The notes under the pieces: generated by a model
What the model was told of the DNA's origin: nothing
What the model saw: only the letters and a program-made list of their open reading frames with translations
Database searches by the model: none
Shown here: in pieces, positions 7,859-16,407 of the stretch
Layout of the letters: the number at the start of each line of letters is the position of its first letter
How positions within the stretch are numbered: position 1 is the stretch's first letter
Program-made: the position numbers and the translations under genes
Source of the DNA: Ilumatobacteraceae bacterium
Lineage (GTDB): Bacteria > Actinomycetota > Acidimicrobiia > Acidimicrobiales > Ilumatobacteraceae
Length of the DNA stretch: 64,000 bases
Direction: 5' to 3'
NCBI GenBank assembly: GCA_033344875.1
Contig: JAWPMO010000001.1
Span: 3,931,595-3,995,594 of the forward strand

Positions 7859-9487
7859 ATGTCGCAGGACACGTCCGAACGACTCGAAGAGCACGCCGTC
7901 GGCTCGCCGTCGACGAACGGAGCAGCTCCGCGGCACTCGTCGCTCGACGACCGCATCGCCCCTCGCCGGCGCCGATGGCCCTGGCTCGTCGTCGGCGCCG
8001 CGATCGGATGTGGCGGCACCGCTGCGGTCGCGGTGACCGGCGAGGGTGGTGAGGCCGCCGAGCCGATCGTCGAAGAGACGGTGCAGCTCTCGACCGTGAC
8101 GGTCGAGACCCGCGATCTGGTCGAAGAGGTCGAATGGTCGGGCACACTGGCCGCCGGTACCTCCACGGTGATCAACGCACAGGAGAGCGGTGTGATCACC
8201 GCCGCCCTCGAGGACGGATCCACGGTCGAGCGAGGCGACGTTGTCGCCGTGATCGGAGCCGAACCGGTCGTCGCCCTGTTCGGATCGGTGCCGATGTGGC
8301 GCGATCTGCGCAACGGCGATGTCGGTGACGACGTGCGACAGCTCGAAGCGAACCTGGTGCGGCTCGGTTTCGACGTGGACGGCGACGTCACGATCGACGA
8401 CGAGTTCACCTCGGCCACCGAGACGATGGTCGAAGCGTGGGAGGAGTCGCTGGGCCTCGAGGCGACCGGCACCGTGCTCAGGTCGCGCGTGATCGTGCTG
8501 GCCGGACCGTCGGTGGTCACCGACCCTGCGGTGGTCGGCTCGACCGCTCGTGCGGATGCCCAGCTGGCCGTGATCGACACGCTCGCCGAGACGGTCGACG
8601 TCGTCGGTTGGCAGTACGACGTCGACGACGAGACCCCCGGTGCCGTGACGTCGATCGCTCCGGTCGGCACACCGATCGAACACGGGACGGTGCTCTATTC
8701 GGTCGATGGCGTCGACGTCGTGGCCGTCGTCGACACCGACGACGTCACCGACGCCGTGCTCGCGGCCTTCGAGACCGGTGACGTCGAACAGATCGAGAGC
8801 GTGCTCGTGTACATCGGCTTCGATCCCGATCAGCAGATCGTCATCGACGACGAACTCGACCTGGCCACGGCGGCCGCCGTGCAGCGGTGGCAGGGGTCGG
8901 TCGGTCTGCCACCGACCGGCTCGACAAACCCACGTGACTACGTGCCGGTACCGGCGGCAGCCTCCGACGCCTTCGCCGTCGACACCCCGTACCTTGCGGT
9001 CGGTGACCTGCTCGGTGAGGGTCGCGTGGTCATGAGCCTCGGTGCGCCGACCCTGTCGGTCTCGGCCGACATCGCGGTCGCGGAGATCGACGAGTTCGCA
9101 GTCGGTGACGGCGTGACCATCGTCCAACTGGACGAGACCGAGTTCGTGGCCACGGTGGCCGAGATCGCCGACGTCGCCTCCGGCACGACCACGGGACAGG
9201 ATGCGGAGCCCACGGTCGCCGTGACGTTCGACGTGGTCGACGAACCCGAGCGGTACGTCAGCGGCGCCGTCACGATCGTCACCGAGTCGTCACGGATCGA
9301 CGGTGCGGTCGTCGTGCCCACCCGGGCGCTCATCACGCTGGTCGAAGGCGGGTTCGCCGTCGAAGTTCGGGACGCCGACGGCAGCACCCGACTGGTCGGG
9401 GTGGAACTGGGCACGTTCGACGACGGCGTGGTCGAGATCATCGACGGTTCGCTCGAACCCAGCGTCGAGGTCGTGGTGCCGTCGTGA
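7859..9487 (+). CDS. HlyD/MacA-like export adaptor with two peptidoglycan-binding modules
   Basis: 542 residues. A basic cytoplasmic start is followed by one transmembrane helix (about 40-60) and an extracytoplasmic region. Two peptidoglycan-binding-type modules are visible at about 152-207 ([19 protein letters not shown]) and 307-360 ([15 protein letters not shown]), embedded between lipoyl/beta-barrel-like parts. The C-terminal half (about 390-540) has the barrel and membrane-proximal character of the RND/MacA adaptor family. It probably connects the ABC permease encoded next with the cell wall. It overlaps the ATPase start by 4 nt (GTGA). Two wall-binding modules in one adaptor is more than the single one in the second adaptor. 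Confidence 0.82.
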   Translation: MSQDTSERLEEHAVGSPSTNGAAPRHSSLDDRIAPRRRRWPWLVVGAAIGCGGTAAVAVTGEGGEAAEPIVEETVQLSTVTVETRDLVEEVEWSGTLAAGTSTVINAQESGVITAALEDGSTVERGDVVAVIGAEPVVALFGSVPMWRDLRNGDVGDDVRQLEANLVRLGFDVDGDVTIDDEFTSATETMVEAWEESLGLEATGTVLRSRVIVLAGPSVVTDPAVVGSTARADAQLAVIDTLAETVDVVGWQYDVDDETPGAVTSIAPVGTPIEHGTVLYSVDGVDVVAVVDTDDVTDAVLAAFETGDVEQIESVLVYIGFDPDQQIVIDDELDLATAAAVQRWQGSVGLPPTGSTNPRDYVPVPAAASDAFAVDTPYLAVGDLLGEGRVVMSLGAPTLSVSADIAVAEIDEFAVGDGVTIVQLDETEFVATVAEIADVASGTTTGQDAEPTVAVTFDVVDEPERYVSGAVTIVTESSRIDGAVVVPTRALITLVEGGFAVEVRDADGSTRLVGVELGTFDDGVVEIIDGSLEPSVEVVVPS

Positions 9488-10173
9488 GCCACGCGGCGCT
9501 CGAGCTGAGCGATGTCTCCAAGGTGTACCCCGGCTCTCCTCCGGTTCGGGCGCTCGACCACGTGTCGCTGCGTGTCGAACACGGCGAGCTGGTCGCCATC
9601 GTCGGACCGTCCGGTTCCGGCAAGTCCACGATGCTGCACGTGATGGGCACCCTCGACCGGCCGACGTCCGGCACGCTGCACATCGACGGCATCGAGGTGT
9701 CTCGGCTCGGCGACCGCAAGCTGTCCGCGGTCCGGTCGCGGCGGATCGGCTTCGTGTTCCAGCAGTTCTTCCTGTTGCAGGGCGCGAGCGCGCTCGACAA
9801 CGTCGCGAACGGGCTGCTGTACTCGGGTGTCCCGGCCAGGACCCGGCGTCGACGGGCAGCGGAACAACTCGACCGGGTCGGTCTCGGTCACCGCCTGCAT
9901 CATCTGCCGAACGAGTTGTCGGGTGGCGAACGCCAGCGCGTCGCGGTCGCCAGAGCGCTGGTCAACGAGCCCTCGATCGTGCTCGCCGACGAGCCGACCG
10001 GCAACCTGGACAGCCGTTCCAGCGCGGCGGTCATGGAGCTGCTGCACACCCTGCACGAGGAGGGGAGCACGATCCTCGTCATCACCCACTCGCGGGAGAT
10101 CGCCGCGTCGTTGCCTCGTCAGGTCGAGATGACCGACGGCCATCTCTCCGAACTCGCAGGAGCGAACCGATGA
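9484..10173 (+). CDS. ABC transporter ATPase, MacB/LolD type
   Basis: 229 residues with GTG start inside the previous gene's stop (GTGA). Walker A is GPSGSGKS at 41-48, the Q-loop lies in FVFQQFFLL, the signature is LSGGERQR at about 142-149, Walker B and the D-loop are in ADEPTGNLD, and the switch His is in ITHS. The size and sequence fit the MacB/LolD/FtsE class, which powers mechanotransmission rather than substrate passage through the membrane. It would pair with the permease whose ATG overlaps its stop by 4 nt. Confidence 0.95.
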   Translation: MSHAALELSDVSKVYPGSPPVRALDHVSLRVEHGELVAIVGPSGSGKSTMLHVMGTLDRPTSGTLHIDGIEVSRLGDRKLSAVRSRRIGFVFQQFFLLQGASALDNVANGLLYSGVPARTRRRRAAEQLDRVGLGHRLHHLPNELSGGERQRVAVARALVNEPSIVLADEPTGNLDSRSSAAVMELLHTLHEEGSTILVITHSREIAASLPRQVEMTDGHLSELAGANR

Positions 10174-11411
10174 CCGCCACACTCGAACGCTCCGTGGCTC
10201 CGAGCGCCACCTCGTCGGCACGGCTCGGCGCGAGCCGGCTGCGCCCGGTCGACGTCGCCGCCGTCGCCACCGACGGTCTCCGTCAACGCAAGATGCGTAC
10301 GGCGCTGTCGGCGCTGGGCATCACGATCGGGATCGCTGCGATGGTCGCCGTGCTCGGTCTGTCGGAGTCCAGCCGGGCGGATCTGAGCAACCAGATCGAG
10401 GAACTCGGTACGAACCTGTTGACGATCGAGCCGTCGGGTGGTTTCGGCGGTGGCGACGGCGTGTTGCCGGAGGAAGCCGTCGCGAAGCTGGGCCGGATCG
10501 GACCGATCGAGGTCGTCGCCGACGTCGTCGCGCTCGATGAGCTCCCTCTCCGCAACGACGTGATGAGTGTCAACGAGACGAAGGGCCTGACCGCGATCGC
10601 GGCCGACGTCGACCTCGTGTCGACGCTCCGCGGGTCGGTGGCCGCCGGTGACTGGCTGGACGGCACCTCGGCCGAGACACCGAGCGTGGTGCTCGGCTCG
10701 GTCGCCGCCGAACGTCTGGCGATCACGTCGGTCGCCGACGGGCCGATGATCACGATCGGTGGAGAGTGGTTCACCGTCGTCGGGATCCTCGACGAGTTCC
10801 CCTTGGCCGAGAGCTACGACCGAGCCGTGTTCATCGGTAAGCCGGTCGCGCAGTCGACGTTCGATGTCGAACTGAACGCGAGCACGATCTACGTGCGGAC
10901 CGAACCCGATCAGCTCGACGCCGTGCGCGGGGTCATCTCGGCCACGGTCGACCCGCAGAGTCCCGACGAGGTGTCGATCTCCCGGCCCAGCGACGTGCTG
11001 GAGGCGCAGGAAGCCGCCGACTCGGCGTTCACCTCGCTGTTCCTCGGCCTCGGTGCCGTTGCCCTGCTCGTCGGTGGCATCGGCATCGCCAACGTGATGG
11101 TGATCGCCGTGATCGAACGTCGCAACGAGATCGGTCTGCGGCGTGCGCTCGGCGCGACCCGGGCCCACATCCGGCGGCAGTTCCTCGTGGAGGCCCTGCT
11201 GCTCTCCAGCCTGGGCGGCGTCGCCGGCGTGAGCCTCGGTGCCGCGGTGACGGCGTTCTACGCCGACATCGAGGGATGGGGTGTGGTCATCCCAACGATC
11301 GCGCTCGTCGGCGGCCTCGTCGCCGCACTCGCGATCGGCGTCATCGCCGGTCTGTACCCCGCCATGCGCGCCGCCCGTCTGGCGCCGACAGAAGCCTTGA
11401 GGTCAGCATGA
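10170..11411 (+). CDS. MacB/FtsX-type ABC permease
   Basis: 413 residues beginning at the ATG that overlaps the ATPase stop (ATGA). A transmembrane helix at about 43-66 is followed by a large extracytoplasmic MacB-PCD domain (about 70-280). Three C-terminal helices follow, around a cytoplasmic loop with [19 protein letters not shown], which is the coupling region of the MacB/FtsX family. With the ATPase and the adaptors it should form a trans-envelope exporter of a peptide, lipid or antibiotic; the substrate is not visible in the sequence. Its stop overlaps the second adaptor start by 4 nt. Confidence 0.93.
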   Translation: MTATLERSVAPSATSSARLGASRLRPVDVAAVATDGLRQRKMRTALSALGITIGIAAMVAVLGLSESSRADLSNQIEELGTNLLTIEPSGGFGGGDGVLPEEAVAKLGRIGPIEVVADVVALDELPLRNDVMSVNETKGLTAIAADVDLVSTLRGSVAAGDWLDGTSAETPSVVLGSVAAERLAITSVADGPMITIGGEWFTVVGILDEFPLAESYDRAVFIGKPVAQSTFDVELNASTIYVRTEPDQLDAVRGVISATVDPQSPDEVSISRPSDVLEAQEAADSAFTSLFLGLGAVALLVGGIGIANVMVIAVIERRNEIGLRRALGATRAHIRRQFLVEALLLSSLGGVAGVSLGAAVTAFYADIEGWGVVIPTIALVGGLVAALAIGVIAGLYPAMRAARLAPTEALRSA

Positions 11412-12448
11412 GTCGCCGCACCACACGCCGCAAGATCGTCTCGTCCGTCCTGGTCGTCGCGGCGATCGGTGGCATCGGCGCCGCAGCCTGGGTCGCGAAG
11501 GAGCGTCTGTCGGTCGAGGAGACGGTCGAGGAGCCCGAGCCGGCGATCACGTCGTCGGTGGCAGAGGTGCGAACCCTGTCTGTCGATCACGAAGCGGATG
11601 GGACCTTGGTGTACGAGCCATCGATCGCCGTCGTCGCCCCCGCTGCGGGCACCGTCACCGGCATCGTCGATGCAGGTGTCTCGCTGTCGGCCGGCGACGT
11701 GATCGGCGTGGTCGACGACGTGCCGATCGTGTGGCTCGACGGTGACGTGCCCGCGTGGCGCACCATGTCCAACGGCGATGTCGGCGACGACGTCGCCCAG
11801 CTGGAGGCGTCGCTCGACGCGCTCGGCTACAACGCCGACGACGATGTCACGATCGACGACGAGTACACGTCTGCCACCGCGTCGATGGTCGAGGACTGGC
11901 AGGAGGCACTCGGCGCCGCGGCCACCGGGCGTGTCGAACTCGGGACGGTCGTCTTCGGTGGAGGCCGGTCGCGCATCGCCGCCGTGTCCGTCGCCGTCGG
12001 CGCCTCCGTCGGTGCGGACACCGAACTGGTCTCGCTCGGGAGCTTCGACCGCATCGCCTCGTTCGAACTCGATCCCGGCGATGCCGTGACCCTCGCGGTC
12101 GGCGATCCGGTGTCGGTCCGGCTCCCGGATCGTTCGGTGGTCGACGCCGTCGTCGAGCACATCCAGCAGGCGGCCGACACGTGGACGGTCACCACCACGT
12201 CAGGTCAGGTCGAACTGCCCGAGCTCGACGTGGTCGACGTCGGCCTCGAGTGGACCCGCGACATGGTCACCGACGAGTTGACGATCCCGAGCTCGGCGTT
12301 GCTCCGACTCGACGACGGCACCTACGTCGTCGACGTCCTGCACGACGACGTCACCGAACGTCGTGTGGTCGAGGTCGGCACCGCGGTCGGCACCCGGGTC
12401 GCCGTGTCGAGTGGCCTGTCGGCCGGTGACACCGTCGTCACGCTCTGA
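11408..12448 (+). CDS. Second HlyD-like adaptor with one peptidoglycan-binding module
   Basis: 346 residues from ATG 11408, which overlaps the permease stop (ATGA). One N-terminal transmembrane helix (about 10-30) is followed by a lipoyl-like segment (about 65-105), a peptidoglycan-binding module (about 122-178, GDVGDDVAQLEASLDALGY) and a barrel domain to the C-terminus. The module is clearly related to the first module of the upstream adaptor, down to the VTIDDE(F/Y)TSAT strand, which points to gene duplication within the operon. The two adaptors may build a mixed ring or act with alternate outer partners. Confidence 0.82.
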   Translation: MSRRTTRRKIVSSVLVVAAIGGIGAAAWVAKERLSVEETVEEPEPAITSSVAEVRTLSVDHEADGTLVYEPSIAVVAPAAGTVTGIVDAGVSLSAGDVIGVVDDVPIVWLDGDVPAWRTMSNGDVGDDVAQLEASLDALGYNADDDVTIDDEYTSATASMVEDWQEALGAAATGRVELGTVVFGGGRSRIAAVSVAVGASVGADTELVSLGSFDRIASFELDPGDAVTLAVGDPVSVRLPDRSVVDAVVEHIQQAADTWTVTTTSGQVELPELDVVDVGLEWTRDMVTDELTIPSSALLRLDDGTYVVDVLHDDVTERRVVEVGTAVGTRVAVSSGLSAGDTVVTL

Positions 12449-12514
12449 CCGCGATCGCCGTGGGGGTCTCGTGCCCCGCACAGGCCGAGCGGCCCAGCCT
12501 GGCGTGGTCGGCCA

Positions 12515-12548
12515 CCGCCTGACCGCCGGGAGCCTCGCCGTCAGGCGG
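12515..12548. terminator. Possible terminator between convergent genes
   Basis: CCGCCTGA (12515-12522) pairs with TCAGGCGG (12541-12548) around an 18-nt loop. It lies between the end of the export operon and the end of the flavin reductase gene and overlaps the latter's stop codon. The loop is long and there is no T-tract, so support is modest. Confidence 0.35.
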
Positions 12549-13146
12549 GACGGATCAACTCGAACAGGTCGGTGCTGTGGCTGTAGAGGTTGCCGACGTG
12601 GCGCCCGACCGCCCGGAGGGCGGCCTGGTCGACTCGCGTGCCGTCGAGCAGTTCGGGGTCGACGTGGAACTCGGTCGCCTCGCCGATCACGAGCGCGCTG
12701 CCGTGTTCGGGGTGGCCGATGTCGACGATCTGCGTGACGACGCACTCGATGTTCGCCCGGCTCTCGCCGACCATCGGCGGCCGGATCGTCACCGACGGCA
12801 CGGCGGTGAGCCCGGCGGCCTCGAACTCGTCGACGTCGGCGGGGTGGCTGGCCGAGGTCGCGTTCATCGCCTCCGCCACCTCGACCGTCACGATGTTGAT
12901 CGTGAACTCGCCGACGTCGCGGACGTTGGCCAGGGTGTCCTTACGGCCGCCGCGGCCGGGTGAGAACACGAACGTCGGGGGTGCACCGCTGACGCAGTTG
13001 AAGAACGAGTACGGCGCCAGATTCGGGACGCCATCGGCGGAGATCGAGCCGATCCAACCGATCGGTCGTGGCACGATCAATCCGGTCGCGAGCTTGTACG
13101 GGTCGGCGCCGGTCAGTTCGGCGACGGTGAAACGAGTCTTGTCCAC
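12541..13146 (-). CDS. Flavin reductase-like FMN-binding protein
   Basis: 201 residues of the flavin-reductase-like split-barrel family. The FMN-binding region PRPIGWIGSISADGVPNLAPYSFFN (described in part; about residues 26-50) and the FSPGRGGRKDTLANV stretch at 61-75 are typical of the DIM6/NTAB subgroup. It could act as an NAD(P)H:FMN oxidoreductase or as a flavin-using enzyme of unknown substrate. It lies downstream of the MscS gene on the same strand with a 62-nt gap, so co-transcription is possible but not required. Confidence 0.85.
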   Translation of the reverse strand: MDKTRFTVAELTGADPYKLATGLIVPRPIGWIGSISADGVPNLAPYSFFNCVSGAPPTFVFSPGRGGRKDTLANVRDVGEFTINIVTVEVAEAMNATSASHPADVDEFEAAGLTAVPSVTIRPPMVGESRANIECVVTQIVDIGHPEHGSALVIGEATEFHVDPELLDGTRVDQAALRAVGRHVGNLYSHSTDLFELIRPA

Positions 13147-13208
13147 GGGGTACTTCCTGGTCGGGGTCGAACGCTCAGTCTGCCGGGTGTCGCCGGCCGA
13201 ACGTCGGG

Positions 13209-14120
13209 TCAGTCGGACCGCACGCTGCCGGCGGGGGTGACCTCGGCCTCGTTCTGCAGGGCGGCCTTGAAACTCGGTGTGGCCTGCAGGGCGATGATGT
13301 CCGCCGGCATCTCGATACCGGTGTCGTCGAGCCGTCGTTTGACCGCTTTGATCGCCGCGTCCTTGACCCGGATCGAGTCGAACCGACGCGAGTCGGTCCA
13401 GAACATGGCAGCGATGTCGACGGTCGACACGTTGAGGTTCTCGACCACGGCGATCGGAGGCGGCTCCATCCGAACGCCGTCGACCTCCCGCAGCGCAGCG
13501 GTGACGGCATCGGTCGCCTCCTGTGCGTCGTTCTCGTAGGCGATGCCGACGACGAACCGCTGCCGGTGGTCCTCGTGATGGGTGTGGACCACGATCACGT
13601 TCTTGTACACGTCCCGGTTCGGGATCACGACGAGTTCGCCGTCGTACTTGATGATGCGCGTCTCACGGATCGTGATGCCCTCCACGGTGCCCGATTGGTC
13701 CATCACCTCGATCTGATCGCCCGATTGGAACGGTTGCCGGAACAGCAGCAGCACACCCGACAGCGTGTTCTCGAGGATGTCCTGGAAGGCGAACCCCACG
13801 GCGACCGAGAAGAAGCCCAACCCGGCCAGCAGGTCGACCGGTCGCACCGACGGGAAGGTGATCGCGAGTGCGACGAGCACGATGAGGCCGAGCAGGATCC
13901 ACGAGATCAACTTGCTCATCACCCGGGCGAAGCTGGGAGTGTGGCGACGCTCGAACGACCGGTGCAGGAGCCAGCGGAGCCCGCGCGCGACGACCCAGCC
14001 GAGCAGGATGATGGTGAGTGAGGCTCCGATCCGCGGGAGTGCGTCGAGGGTGTTGTCCCAGAGCGAGCTCGCGGACTGTCCGATCTCCGCGCCGGCATCG
14101 TCCACGACTGACTCGAGCAT
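13209..14120 (-). CDS. MscS-family small-conductance mechanosensitive channel
   Basis: 303 residues from ATG 14120; a TTG 33 nt upstream would add 11 residues but is a poorer start. Three hydrophobic segments precede the pore helix, which has the glycine/alanine-rich pattern (GLGFFSVAVGFAFQDILEN) of MscS TM3. The cytoplasmic vestibule has the PFQSGDQIEV and VIPNRDVYKN signatures of the family. The channel would open under membrane tension to release ions during hypo-osmotic shock. It is divergent from a small membrane protein, with 83 nt between the starts. Confidence 0.93.
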   Translation of the reverse strand: MLESVVDDAGAEIGQSASSLWDNTLDALPRIGASLTIILLGWVVARGLRWLLHRSFERRHTPSFARVMSKLISWILLGLIVLVALAITFPSVRPVDLLAGLGFFSVAVGFAFQDILENTLSGVLLLFRQPFQSGDQIEVMDQSGTVEGITIRETRIIKYDGELVVIPNRDVYKNVIVVHTHHEDHRQRFVVGIAYENDAQEATDAVTAALREVDGVRMEPPPIAVVENLNVSTVDIAAMFWTDSRRFDSIRVKDAAIKAVKRRLDDTGIEMPADIIALQATPSFKAALQNEAEVTPAGSVRSD

Positions 14121-14203
14121 GGGGCGGTGATACCCCCGGTCGGGAGCGCTCAACCGCCGTCCCGGGCGTACGCTGGGTGCAGAGTCCGAGCAGAGGAGTG
14201 GTC

Positions 14204-14473
14204 ATGGGTCGGAGCAACACACAGGTCGCCGTCGATGTCGTCGACGCGGCGGGCGATGCCATCGGCGACGTCACCGAGGATCTCGCCGACCTCGCCGAGG
14301 CCGCTGCCTCGACCGCTGCGGTCGTCGGTCGCACCGGTTTTCGCATCGTCGGGCGCACGATCCGGTTCGTGGCGCGTCACCCGCGCGAGGTGCTGGCCGG
14401 CGTGGTCATCGTGACGGTGGCCGCCGCCGCTGCCAGGTTCGTGCGGTCACGCTCGTCCGAGTCGCCGAGCTGA
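14204..14473 (+). CDS. Small single-helix membrane protein of unknown function
   Basis: 89 residues starting at ATG 14204 with GAGGAG at 14193-14198. An acidic, alanine-rich amphipathic stretch (about 8-40) is followed by a basic segment and one transmembrane helix (about 65-83), ending in a short basic-serine tail. A TACGCT hexamer at 14169-14174 could be a -10 box. It converges on the heliorhodopsin gene, whose stop lies 7 nt beyond. No family recognised. The composition resembles small stress-associated proteins that tether to the inner membrane. Confidence 0.65.
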   Translation: MGRSNTQVAVDVVDAAGDAIGDVTEDLADLAEAAASTAAVVGRTGFRIVGRTIRFVARHPREVLAGVVIVTVAAAAARFVRSRSSESPS

Positions 14474-14480
14474 GGTCGAC

Positions 14481-15278
14481 TCACCCAACGAGGGTGTTGG
14501 CGAAGATCTGCCAGCCGAGCGCACTCTTCGCGACCAGGCTGAGCACGCCGTACACGCGCTCGCCGAACACGTAGTCGCTCCACTTGCCCACACGCCGGTA
14601 CTGCAACCACTGGTTGACGGCGAAGCAGTTGAAGAGCACGAAGATCGACACGAGGATGCCGTACACGAACGTCGGCGGTTGTTCCGATCCGTCGAGGCTG
14701 AGGCCGGCGAACAACGCCGCGGCGATCGCGATCCACGGACCGGCGCCGGCGACGCAGCCGAACCAGAACGGGCTCCACCAGGTCGCGGTGCGGTCGGGGG
14801 CGTTGGCGACCTCCATCGCCCAACCGAACAGAATCATCGAGGCGTTGACGAACGCGATCGCGATGAGCGCTGCGATGTCGGTCACCCCGGTGATGCCGGC
14901 GATGAGGACGATCATGAGCGTGGCGCTGAGCGAGTACTCGACCCACCGGAATCGGTTCCTCCCGTTCCGGAGTTCGTCGAGATAGGTGCCGAAGCCGACC
15001 GTGGCCACGACGAAGTGGAACAGCGAGGACAGGAACATGAACGTCGCCGTCCCCCACGCCAGCGGGATGCCGCCGATGTCGGTGAAGTTGCCGTCGCTGA
15101 TCGGGGTCCCCGGCGGTCCGTTGGTGGAGAACGTGGTGACCGGCAACTCGAACGACCGGTCGCCGAGTACGACCATCAACATGCCCGACACGAGGTGCAG
15201 CGCCCCGAGCCCGAGGTTGAGTCGACGGAGGCCGGAGGCGCGTTCGTCCGACACGTGCACGGGCGAACTGGAGGTCAT
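14481..15278 (-). CDS. Heliorhodopsin
   Basis: 265 residues with seven predicted helices. Lys251 in the last helix (LVAKSALGW) is the retinal Schiff-base lysine, and Glu114 in helix C (RWVEYSLSA) matches the heliorhodopsin counterion. His28 and His88 correspond in spacing to the two buried histidines of described heliorhodopsins. There is no DTE/DTD motif as in type 1 pumps. The N-terminus would face the cytoplasm, as is known for this family. A light-sensing or signalling role is assumed for the family, not proven. No retinal-forming carotenoid oxygenase gene is in the window. A TTTCAA element (15307-15312, TTGAAA on the minus strand) may be part of its promoter. Confidence 0.9.
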   Translation of the reverse strand: MTSSSPVHVSDERASGLRRLNLGLGALHLVSGMLMVVLGDRSFELPVTTFSTNGPPGTPISDGNFTDIGGIPLAWGTATFMFLSSLFHFVVATVGFGTYLDELRNGRNRFRWVEYSLSATLMIVLIAGITGVTDIAALIAIAFVNASMILFGWAMEVANAPDRTATWWSPFWFGCVAGAGPWIAIAAALFAGLSLDGSEQPPTFVYGILVSIFVLFNCFAVNQWLQYRRVGKWSDYVFGERVYGVLSLVAKSALGWQIFANTLVG

Positions 15279-15381
15279 GCGACCAATGATCCCACGGTGC
15301 GGACGATTTCAATCCTGTCCCGGGCCCAGCGTGGCGGTCATCGCACGTTTCAGTGGTGCTACCGCCGGGTAACCCAGGGGC

Positions 15382-15942
15382 ATGACGCTTTCCACGATTG
15401 ACCTCACCCAGCGGCTCGACCAGCTCGAGAACCGCCTGCCCCCGCTTCCCGCGAAGTCGTTCGCGCTCGGCCGCGCCACCGTGCGGCGCACGAACGACGT
15501 CGTGATCTCCGTCGTGTCCGACGTGGCCCGACGCATGGACACCGTGGTGAACACCGCTCGCACCGGTGCCCGCACCACCGCCGGTCAGGCCAAGTCCGCG
15601 GTCGAGCGCACGGCGAACATGGCCGAGACGACCGCCAAGCAGACCGCCGGTCAGGCCAAGTCGGCCGTCGAGCGCACCTCGAAGATGGCCGAGACGACCG
15701 CCAAGCAGACGATCGGCCAGGCCAAGCGCCAGATGGACGCGACCACTGCTACGACCCGCGAAGCGACGGGCGAGCTGCTCGACGACGCGACGGCGACCGT
15801 CGACCCCGACGCGACACCTCGGGGTATCGCGTACGAGGAGTGGACGAAGTCCGACCTGTACGACCGCGCGCAGGAGCTCGACATCGACGGCCGCAGCAGC
15901 ATGTCGAAGCGCCAGCTGATCACGGCGCTCCGGTCGGCGTGA
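15382..15942 (+). CDS. Repeat-helix protein with C-terminal SAP/Rho-N-like domain
   Basis: 186 residues. Residues 1-55 are a helical, mildly amphipathic start. Residues 66-109 are two near-identical 22-residue units (TAGQAKSAVERT, then a variable dipeptide, then MAETTAKQ), followed by a partial third unit beginning TIGQAK. This gives an apolipoprotein-like or late-embryogenesis-type amphipathic helix. Residues about 150-186 (YEEWTKSDLYDRAQEL and SMSKRQLITALRSA) look like a SAP or Rho N-terminal helix-extended-loop-helix module, which often binds nucleic acid. It is divergent from the heliorhodopsin gene, 103 nt apart. Function unknown; membrane or nucleoid association is possible. Confidence 0.72.
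   Translation: MTLSTIDLTQRLDQLENRLPPLPAKSFALGRATVRRTNDVVISVVSDVARRMDTVVNTARTGARTTAGQAKSAVERTANMAETTAKQTAGQAKSAVERTSKMAETTAKQTIGQAKRQMDATTATTREATGELLDDATATVDPDATPRGIAYEEWTKSDLYDRAQELDIDGRSSMSKRQLITALRSA
15577..15708 (+). repeat. Two tandem 66-bp coding repeats
   Basis: Units at 15577-15642 and 15643-15708 encode the same 22 residues except for one Ala-Asn to Ser-Lys pair. DNA differences are few, which points to recent tandem duplication. A diverged partial third unit follows at 15709. Confidence 0.8.
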
Positions 15943-15998
15943 GAATCTCACGGGCCGGAGGTTTGACCCGGTCGACGCAGGGAATGATCCACTCATGA
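15939..15998 (+). CDS. Bridging mini-ORF, 19 codons
   Basis: GTG at 15939 overlaps the upstream TGA (GTGA). The frame stays open for 19 codons and its TGA (15996-15998) overlaps the ATG of the YtxH-like gene (ATGA). It thus fills the 52-nt gap exactly. The peptide is basic with no recognisable domain. It matches the same layout found five times in the respiratory cluster. Translation is inferred from geometry only. Confidence 0.35.
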   Translation: MRISRAGGLTRSTQGMIHS

Positions 15999-16297
15999 AG
16001 TTCTCCACCGGATTCCTCGCCGGGGCCGTCGTCGGCGGATACCTGATCTACAACATGACTCCGCAACAGCGTGATCGCGTTGCGACGACGGCGAGTTCCA
16101 CCGTCGACAAGGTCCGATCCAGTTCCATCGTGAACTCGATCTCCAGCAACATCAGCGACGTGGCAGGCGCCACGTCCGACCGGGTCGCCGACGTGGTCGA
16201 CACGGCCGGCTCGGCTATCGCCGACACGGTGGGCACCGACGGAGCCGATTCGTCCACCGAGTCGACGACGCCGGGCTCCGGACCGATCACCGTCTGA
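15995..16297 (+). CDS. YtxH-like small membrane protein
   Basis: 100 residues. A glycine-rich hydrophobic segment (about 5-20) is followed by a Ser/Thr/Ala/Val helix and an acidic, Ser/Thr-rich tail. This matches the general plan of YtxH-type general stress proteins. The ATG overlaps the TGA of the mini-ORF in front of it. No Shine-Dalgarno of strength is present, so initiation may depend on coupling. AATGAT at 15983-15988 lies 6 nt before the ATG and TTGACC at 15963-15968 lies upstream, so an internal leaderless promoter is an alternative, though the 14-nt spacer is short. Confidence 0.65.
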   Translation: MKFSTGFLAGAVVGGYLIYNMTPQQRDRVATTASSTVDKVRSSSIVNSISSNISDVAGATSDRVADVVDTAGSAIADTVGTDGADSSTESTTPGSGPITV

Positions 16298-16330
16298 CCC
16301 GACCCCAGACCCCCCGAACACCCCCCAACT

Positions 16331-16364
16331 CGAATGCCCCGGACAATGATGTCCGGGGCATTCG
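16331..16364. terminator. Strong terminator hairpin
   Basis: A 15-bp perfect stem (arms 16331-16345 and 16350-16364, core GAATGCCCCGGACA) has a 4-nt loop ATGA. It stands 34 nt after the YtxH-like gene and before the cytidine deaminase start, so it ends the upstream unit. No T-tract follows. Confidence 0.8.
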
Positions 16365-16407
16365 CAATTCCTCGTGGAGTTTGGTCGACCGGTGTCCCGG
16401 GCACCAT

